From Scatophagus argus (lineage: Eukaryota > Chordata > Actinopteri > Scatophagidae), in assembly GCF_020382885.2 (NCBI RefSeq), contig NC_058502.1, positions 11,683,950 through 11,747,949 of the forward strand: a DNA stretch of 64,000 nt, given 5' to 3'. This document shows positions 56,203-64,000 of this stretch, one piece after another (the first letter of the stretch is position 1; each line of letters starts with the position of its first letter). The notes beneath the pieces were generated by a model. The model ran no database searches and had not been told where the DNA came from. It saw nothing but the letters and a program-made list of their open reading frames with translations. The translations under genes were made by a program, and so were the position numbers.

Positions 56203-59200
56203 CATGTGGACTGGACCTGTGTTACTTCCTCCAAATGAACTTGTTCTTTGTAAGTTCTGGGTGGGCTCGTCTCTCTATGTTTTTCTCAGTCCTCTTCGTG
56301 ACCTCTGGTGGCCTTCTGCTGTGACAAACACCAAGCTGGGATCACTTCACAATACTACGACCACTGCGCCACATTAACTGCTGGGTGCTGTGCTCTGCTC
56401 AGCCTACAACTAGAAAACAGTGAGATTTGTTAAGAGCAGTTTGAGTTGTAAACCGCTTTTCATAAATTGACTTCACTTTGGTAGCAGAACATTTTATAGA
56501 AATAAACAGCTACTTTGTGAACATGCCAAGCAGAACAACGCGGGCTGATTATATGGAATCGGCTTAAATTTTGCAAAGGTGTAATGTCTAATTCCTTTTG
56601 AAATCGAGGGACCTCTGAGCTCTGATGCGGTTTGTGTGATGGATGTGTCTTCCCCAGGGGGAGTTGATGTCTTGTAGCTTTACTGTAAATGTTTACATTC
56701 CTACATGCACTGATGCTATCTGCTAATAGTTTCTGGAACAAGCCTGAAGAGTCCTCTGGGTGGGATTATTTGTGGTGTGTGTGCGTGTGTGTGTGCGTGT
56801 GTGTATGTGTGTGTGAGCGAGAGAGCGATCAGGTCAAAGGGAAGCAGATCTGTCTTTAAACAGAGGTATTAACTGTGACCCTTCTCCTTCCTGAGTGCTG
56901 CCCTGTGTCTGCCGAGGGCCAACGCATTAACAGCAGCAAAAAAAAAAAAAAACACGGCGCTGCTCCTTCTTTTTCCCAAAGCAAAACGTTTAGCAGTTGT
57001 TATAATTGCTTCTGATAATACAATCAACAATTGGCTGGGTGTGAATCATTTCTGAGAGGGAAGCCTCTCCCAGTCCCACTTTCGTGTGAGCTCTAAATCT
57101 GTTGATACAACCCATCAGTGTCTCTGCCAGCAGCAGTTATGTGAAGATGATATTGTTAAAATCAACAGGGCTCTTGAGGAAATGATTCCTTTTACAATAA
57201 GCGCACTGGAAATGCATGTATAATTGCTACCTGTGAAAACTCTCTGTCAATAGATCTGTATCTTAGTGCAGCCAAGCGTGGATTAGGTGAGGACCGTGTT
57301 GCTCACTGTGGCTCAGCCCCACCCTCATTGCATTCCTCTTAGCTCGAAAATCTGGGGTGACTTAAAAAGACAACAGTAAATTACCTGTTTCCACTGGCAT
57401 TTATAAGTCTTATTTAAATTTGCCCTTTAAAGCTCGAAGCTGCTGCCGATGATTGTTTGAAGAGGCAGACGAACATGTTCTTCTGCACTACTGTCTGGCT
57501 CCTTTCATTCTCTCTCTCTCTCTGATTTATGAGCCCATTCAAGGAGAGGCACACTAATAAAGCACATAATGTCTACATTCTTCTTTACATTTTTCATATA
57601 TGCAGCAAAGCCTGATGGTTCGGTAGACCATACTGGGATTGTAGTGAAGTTGTCTGACAGGGCAAGAAACATATCAGACAATCAGGCAGGTTTTAAACAA
57701 ACCCAAAGTTGAGCCAAATGTATTTGGAAAAGAAAACAAAGGCAAACAACAGTAAAATTATAACACATACACATGAAAACATCCTGGTTCAACTCTGGTC
57801 TAAAAAGGGATTCTTACAACACAGTTTTTTTTCATTTTGATAATATTGCTGAAATGTTGACTTGATGCTTGTCTGACTGCTTGTGTTTCTTGTCCTGTTA
57901 GACTTTGCTGTAACAATGTCACCAAGCTCTTGGAGTTCAGCATTTAACTCTCAGAGTTTTGAAGAATAGCAGCCCAAAACATAACCACCTAAACACATAA
58001 CACCTAATTTGTAACAGACCTAAGTGAAGATAAGGGAGAGTTCAGCCTGTCGTATGTAAGCAATGTGATTCTCAGAAAAAAAAAACAAAACAGCAACTTT
58101 ATATTACTTAAGCTCATTTACAGATGGAGGTCATCACAGTCACCTCACTCTTTCCAGCTGTCCTCTATGGAAATTTACATCAGTGTGACATCACAGACTG
58201 GTTGCAGATAAAGACAAAATCTTATCTAGACACGGTAGACAGCAATGACTTAAGCAACTATTCACCAGCACAATGTGAATAATCAGAGCACATACACAGT
58301 GGCATACCTCGGAGCCACTGTGCAGTAACTGTGACCCTTCCTGCCGCATAGTCTTAGTCGTCTAAGTCTTCAATAACAAATGCACGCTGTATAATGACAA
58401 TAATTAGCTTTAATGGTCCCCATTTACTGACAGGCAGTCAGGATGTGCTATTAGAAGTGTTGTTCCTCCCTTCCAGAAACCTGTTGTGTCAACCACTTAG
58501 GATAGTTTCAAGTGGTGTTTTGATAAAAGCGATAAATGAGGTTTGGGCTGGTGCCAATGTATGGCACTAGGTGATCCTCTGTGCCAAATCTGCTTGTTGT
58601 GGGAGAATGGAAGCTGAAGTACCTATTTTAGATGACAGGTCTTTTATGTCACGCCTTCTTTAATGTTGTAATATTTGCGAGGTTTAGATAAACAAGAGGC
58701 TGGCTGCAGGTAAATTCCTGGACACATTTTGTACACAAGCACATAATTTACCTCATAACACGCCAAGTGATTTCATTTAACATGTCACAAAATATTTTTA
58801 TTTTTAAATTTCTGACCATGTACAAAACTTCTTTAATCTGTTCATCAGTCGGGGCAGAGTGTGCGTGTGTTCTGAATGCCCTCCCCTGCAGGCTCCAAAG
58901 CACCACTCACCTCATTCAGGAATTATGCTTTTATTTTCCTATCAAGTGGCCATTGTGTACATTCATTTTGGATGAGGGTGTAGTCTTTTGAGCAAGGCAT
59001 GATTAATGTGTGCTGTCTTGTGCAGCCCGGCTGGATGGTGCAACATCTCCATGGTCTATTGACCCTCTCTGACTCATGCAGCACAGAGTAGAACAGAGCT
59101 GGCCTATTCATGACACACATGTAAAACACGCAGGGAATATTCACTTTCTAAAATCATCTGGTTGAGTCGGTAAATTGTGCTAGTGTTGCGTAACACCAAA

Positions 59201-60601
59201 ATATACTAGTAACATAAATTCATTTTGCTGTCGTCTGTTTTCCACATACACTTTTATTTAAAAAGCATACAGTAAGTTATACTTTTTATCTGTGCCCAGC
59301 CTGACTGCTTCTTAATCTGTTAGATATATACACACACATGCTCGCACACTCCAAAAGGTTACTAATGGTCCATAAAGCTCACATTCAGAATGTCTTGTTG
59401 CAGGTGTTATGTTGAGTTTCATGATCAATAAAGATGTCCCATAAAGAAAATAAATGCCTACTAAAAATGTCAGCGACTCAGTCATGCTTCTGGCACACTG
59501 AGATAAGCTACTTTCTCTTGTGGGGTTTGTATAAATTCAGGATTCCTTTCTGCTCTGTCTGGTTGCTTAAAATGGACAGTTCCTGGCAGTCACCGAGAAG
59601 GGAAAAGGTAGCAAATAGATCATCCTATAGGCTCAGGTGAACTCAAAGTGAGTTAGCCTGATTTAGTATGCTTACAGTAATACATTTTGTAAATATTTAG
59701 CTACATTGTTCCAGACCCACTAGAGTTATTGCAAGTGTTTTTTCTAAAACTGACAAATTTAATTGTGCTAGTGGATACAAAGCATTTTTTTTTTTGGTGG
59801 ATTATCTTTTAGATTATCCACAAAATGCCACTTTTAACCATTTCCCCCCTTTTTCCCCTCTCTGTTGTGATATTTAAGGACTGTGTGAGAATCACTGGGA
59901 TGTGGAATGGGATAAAATCTCTTTCATTTTATTCTATTTATTTATTTATTTTAATTACAACACCCTCCCCAGCATTGTTAATATTTTATTTGAAACATAC
60001 CGTTTACTTAGAAAAAACCCTGCAATAACCTTCCCTTATATCTCCAAATGTGTGTTGTAACAACTTATTGCACCATCAAAATAAAGAATTAAAACTTTAA
60101 TATGGTGTGATCAAATCGTATATACATATGGAGTAAAATTAGCAAGTGATCTCAAATTTATGGCCAACATATAGTGTTGCTTTTGTTAGAATGCAGAAGT
60201 AGGCAAAGTCAGTGAGGAAAATATTTTTGGTAGAAATAATATTTGGTGTGATGGATCCCTGAGACAGAGACAGGATTGTTGTTCTGTAGCAAAATGCACC
60301 TTTATGACCCAAACCTTTAGAAAATATATAATCGTGCAAGTATACTGAAATGATTGGCTATTAAAATTAAGAAGTTTGACTTGAGTTTGAATTATTTTTT
60401 TGATGAATTATTACAAGATGTGGTCTGCTTAAGATTTCTTCACACAGGAATAATCTAATCAACTGAGCTCAAAAGAGCTCTGTATTGTGCCAAATAATAT
60501 GCCCACACTAATCTCGATGGCAGTCTAACATTTACAATATTTCATTTCATCTCATGTTTTTACATTTTAAATTTATCTAACTTACGCTTCTCGAGGTCAG
60601 A

Positions 60602-60607
60602 TTTATT
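60602..60607 (-). terminator. nkx3-3: Candidate poly(A) signal AATAAA of nkx3-3
   Basis: The complement of TTTATT lies about 195 nt after the minus-strand stop codon at 60801. It is the nearest canonical hexamer I found. Confidence 0.4.
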
Positions 60608-60800
60608 CGCATTTTATGAGCCCTAAAGAGCAGGCCGAGTTCTGATACTGTTTCGCTTTAAAAAGAAAATAAGTACAAACATAACGATGATCGAAAATTA
60701 AATTGTAGAATCTCAGTGAGTTTGACGGCATTTAGGATCGTATCGTGTCCTCCACTGACTGCACAGGCAGCTGCCAACACTTGTTCAAGTCACGTATTTT

Positions 60801-62182
60801 TCAGAGCTTTCCTCCACAAGACATGCTGCTCATGTTCCAGGGCTGGCAGCAGTAATGCAGGTAGGGGTAGTACTGGTAGGCCTGGTACAGTGGTACAGTT
60901 ACAGGGATGTGTACTCCATTCGCCCGACTGTACGGCGTTTCATCGTCCCTCACCAGCACTTGTATTGCTACTTTCTTTGGTGGGCTGCACGCCGCCAGCT
61001 CGGCCGTCATCTGGCGCCGTTTGGTTTTATATCTCCTGTTCTGGAACCAGATTTTCACCTGGGTCTCTGTGAGTTTCAGTGCCTCTGCCAAATCGGCCCG
61101 CTCAGGGCCTGAAAGGTACCGTTGCGCGTTGAAGCGGCGCTCCAGCTCGTAGACCTGTGCGTGAGAGAAGGCCGCTCTGGAGCGCTTCTTGGTACCCGGC
61201 CTGCACTGCCGCTCATCGTATGAACAGCTGACTGTCTCCTCGCTGTGGTGATGTCCCCCCTCTTCGTCCTCCTCCTTCTTCTGCCGTTGGTCTGGTTCTT
61301 CACGGTGTGGCTGCTGCTCTGCGGCGCCTAGGAGAGATGATAAAAATGTGTAACGACAGTAAGTGCGTTTTCTCTGTCAAAAACATAATGGCTCTCGAGC
61401 TGCTGACTGGGAGGTCACTTCAACAGGGTGCTGATGTTGGCCAGTATGGGTTTTAGTGCACAACTTTCACGCTGTCAGAGTCGGTGGATATAATGAAATA
61501 AAGGCTTTTAGATGAGCTCAGGCGACAAACACTCAGATTTTACAGTCCAGCTATCTGGTTGTCTGGTTGTTGTTTTCCAACATTACTCCACAGCCTGGGT
61601 AGTTACTCTAACAGCAATATCGAATCGAATATCTTCATAATACATTACTGTCCTCAGACTGAAGCAAATCCCTTCGTGCCCTTAAATGTGTCAATAAGAT
61701 CTCTGGATTTATTCCTGAAAATGTCAGGCTGCAATATAAACTATGTTCCTAAAGCAGACTTTTTCGTTTATTTCAAGTGCATGTTTTTCTTAAATCGTTT
61801 GACTTAATTTGAAATGCAAGAAATTAGCAGAACTGTCAACCCACTCTCATATTTGATGCAGTGTATCTCTCTGCTGCCGACCACAATATAACTGCTCACC
61901 GTCTCTGTGCTCAGTGTCCTCTCCTGTGAGCTCCTCGCTGAAGGTCTCAGCTCGGGGATGTCCCACAGACAGACTGAGATCAGCAGAAAGTCTCACCGGG
62001 CGGATGCGGTTCTCTTCGCCGTCTTGATGAGACAGATCAGGGAGCCTCGTACCACCACGCCCGGTGCAGATGTTGCTCTTTGGTGCGCGGAGCTCCTCTG
62101 TACTCCTGGCACCGGGCCTTCCCCGGGCATCACGCCCGGTGAGGATGTCTTTGATTGAGAACGACGAAAAACTTAATGTCAT
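60801..62182 (-). CDS. nkx3-3: NK3-class homeobox transcription factor
   Basis: Sequence-specific nuclear regulator. Two coding exons, 62182-61900 and 61327-60801 (810 nt, 269 residues plus TGA), are separated by a 572-bp intron (donor GTGAGC, acceptor CTCCTAG) that holds nothing else I recognise. The N-terminus carries the tinman/EH1 repressor motif FSIKDILTG (residues 8-16), typical of NK proteins that recruit Groucho/TLE. An acidic/His-rich linker (about 103-126) precedes the homeodomain at 141-200: [20 protein letters not shown] at the start, [20 protein letters not shown] in helix 3, with Asn51 (N191) and the NK-class Tyr54 (Y194). SGPERADLA is NK3-like rather than NK2-like. After the homeodomain comes [12 protein letters not shown], shared with Nkx3-2, then a Tyr-rich tail ([12 protein letters not shown]). 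There is no NK2-specific domain. Nkx3-2 is the alternative; the slc25a28 neighbour points to the NK3 partner of the NKX2-3 locus, hence nkx3-3. Confidence 0.85.
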
Positions 62183-64000
62183 GATTAAAATAAGCGCTCG
62201 GATATTCCCCGCACTCTCGCTTGCAATTTATTTGGAGACATCAAGAGATCAGCACCTAAAGCAAAAGTCCTTACTGACTCGAACTTCTCATTGCCTCTTT
62301 AATTGCTCTAATTTAATTGTGGTGAACTAAGTCCGGTCTTCTAATGACCAGACTACATCATGAACTGTAAAGTCTACGACAGTATTCTCAGCAGCTGCAC
62401 GTTTACCTTTGATAGGCTGATTTCCCTGCCTGGTCCCTCCTTCGCACCGCCCAACTCCAAGCTGGTCTCTGTGCTCTGCTCTCTAACTGAGGACGAGGGA
62501 CACTGATTTTTCACACGAAGTATTTCGCTTTGGGGAGCGCAATAATTACTTCATTTTAAAAATGTTGTCAGAGCTTGTTTAAGTATGTGGGGACGACGAG
62601 AGTAATTAAACACTGTTGAGCATTTCAAATATTACCGTCAATATACATGACTTACAGACTCAGTGAGCATGTTGTCATCTAATCCTGCAAAACAGACCTC
62701 TGGCAGACATTGTGTGTTTACCAAATATTAATTACAGCTAGACTAAAGCAGGTAAAACGTGTGCGTAAAGTTCGCCAAGCGTGCGTAAAACGCAGCTCAC
62801 TGTCTGTAGTTTCAAGTGCTTCCACAATACCGCAGCCCTTTTCTACGTACAAGGCATATGGCAAATTTTACAGCACTCTGACAGGACAGAAATAGCTTTT
62901 AAATCGCTATTTAATCTTAACAGCAATTGTGAATTTCAGCAGTTGTTTAGATTTATGCCTGACATCCTCAATATTTTCTAATCTTACGGTTGTGTATAGT
63001 AGCCTGAGATTTTGACATAATACTTGTTAATAAAAGAAAATGTCACTAAAAAACCGAGAGGACGTCCAGCCTTGTTGCTCAAACAGGTGAGCAGCGCCGC
63101 TGTGTGGTCGTGATGTCTGGTTTCCAAAGTTGAGTGCTGCGTAAATACAAAATATGGCAACTATGCAATTACACCTCCTCCCACCCTTCACTCTCGCAAA
63201 TGCATTACACAATCAACAGCCCTACTCTTCACTGACGAGACGTGGTGACAGATGCAGTGATCTGCCTCCTCTGTGTTGTTTTGTTTTCTTCTTCTGACTA
63301 AACAGAAATCTCTCAGATTGCCACAGAGCGCAGATCAGCTCCAGGGTGTCAAAACATGTCCGGATGGGAAACATTAAAGTTCTGGCACACTTACGTGTAT
63401 TCAATCCCCGAGATGTCATCACCACGATGACAAAATGTAACTTTTTAATGCTGTTTTGAAGTGTGACTTCTGAAATATAAATTGCCCCCAGATGCTGACT
63501 GGCAACCAGCAGGTCTGGTAAGAACATAATGAGAGTGTTTACTACTAGGGATAGTTTAATGAACCAGTGCAAAGTCACAGCCCCCCTTCTCGTTCCGGTC
63601 TAAGTGTTAGCTGTGTAAATTTTATACGGAGGAAACGAGAAATAAGGATAAGATTTTAATCTGTGTCCTATAAAGAATGCAAATGATTTTATCAAGGCGT
63701 AGCGACATGAATTAACTGTTGCAGCTGGTACAGAGGTGCTTGCAATTTGCATGACTTTATCTCCAATTATGTCAAGATAATGCAACAACATGAATAACTT
63801 ATGCCACAACAAGTACCAACAAAAAACATTTTGCTAATGTATTCAGCAAAAGCCATGTGGCTTCTTACTTACAACTGTTGCTATTCTGAATGAAGCCGAC
63901 TTTCATTCACTTATGAGCAGTCTGCCACCTTTATTAACTTGAGTCCAGATATTCTCCTATTTTCACCCAGTATACGGACATCATTCGGATCAGTCGTTAT
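62183..64000. other. Upstream region of nkx3-3
   Basis: The minus-strand start codon at 62182 makes this the 5' UTR and promoter side. A GC-richer patch at 62400-62500 is a plausible core promoter or 5' UTR. At 62748-62800 there is a cluster of GTAAAACG / GCGTAAA words. No second homeobox gene (for example nkx2-3) or other gene is present before the right edge. Confidence 0.45.
62748..62800 (-). promoter_or_regulatory. Cluster of TTTACG-like words upstream of nkx3-3
   Basis: Read on the minus strand, the segment contains GTTTTACGCACGC, then CTTTACGCACACG, then GTTTTACC, spaced 14-27 nt apart. TTTACG resembles the core bound by Cdx and posterior Hox homeodomains. It lies about 570-620 bp upstream of the start codon. 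This is a motif match only. Confidence 0.25.

Larger units (their letters stand above)
47850..60600. other. Gene-free interval between slc25a28 and nkx3-3
   Basis: Nearly 13 kb separates the two converging genes, and I found no exon with conserved-protein character in it. Contents: a decayed SINE (50605-50720) and many dinucleotide tracts: GT at 48957-48975, CT at 49881-49920, GT at 50319-50340, AC at 52037-52066, AC/ACGC at 52124-52180, AC at 52577-52600, AC at 54426-54456, AC at 54632-54663, GT at 54773-54822 and AC/GC at 56158-56202. An interval of this size beside a developmental homeobox gene may hold enhancers, but I cannot point to one without comparison. Confidence 0.5.

Noticed and set aside
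60801..62182. Identification of the homeobox gene as nkx2-3, the mammalian neighbour of slc25a28
   Set aside because: The homeodomain start and the SGPERADLA and [10 protein letters not shown] words are NK3-type, and no NK2-specific domain follows.

Overview
This is vertebrate nuclear DNA and almost certainly from a ray-finned (teleost, probably percomorph) fish. Genes are split into short exons with GT/AG borders, introns are small, CA/GT and CT microsatellites are abundant, and there are fish-type repeats: a degenerate Tc1 transposase, a tRNA-derived SINE and foldback/MITE elements. There is no operon structure, no CRISPR array and no rRNA or tRNA gene. I rebuilt five protein-coding genes exon by exon. 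In each one the reading frame stays open across every junction.

Layout, left to right. (1) About 2580-20700, minus strand: a lysyl-oxidase-like gene with four SRCR domains, best called loxl4. Eleven coding exons are present (734 codons); the last coding exon lies beyond the left edge. (2) 26336-32226, minus strand: a 511-residue protein with TPR repeats, one RRM and one CCCH zinc finger, resembling TTC31. Its probable 3' UTR reaches to about 24.1 kb or further and contains a TTAA-ended MITE. (3) 33350-39136, minus strand: pyroxd2, a complete 578-residue FAD oxidoreductase in 16 exons, one of them only 20 nt. (4) 42352-47342, plus strand: slc25a28 (mitoferrin-2), complete, four exons, 399 residues. 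(5) 60801-62182, minus strand: an NK3-class homeobox gene, best called nkx3-3, complete, two exons, 269 residues. About 13 kb with no recognisable gene separates slc25a28 from nkx3-3.

The gene set matches the human 10q24 neighbourhood (LOXL4, PYROXD2, NKX2-3, SLC25A28). Two differences stand out. The TTC31-like gene sits between loxl4 and pyroxd2, whereas human TTC31 lies near LOXL3 on 2p13. The homeobox gene is of NK3 type, a paralogue that mammals lack at this locus. The genes do not form one pathway: loxl4 is a secreted collagen/elastin cross-linking enzyme, pyroxd2 and slc25a28 are mitochondrial, the TTC31-like protein is probably RNA-binding, and nkx3-3 is a transcription factor. Their proximity reflects conserved synteny.

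I found no undescribed system of the CRISPR or defence type. The observations most worth following are the paired loss of two disulfide-partner cysteines in the third SRCR domain of loxl4, the TPR-RRM-CCCH domain combination and its synteny, the pyroxd2 micro-exon in the FAD-binding loop, a near-perfect 30-bp inverted repeat at 21265-21336, and several foldback/MITE insertions.
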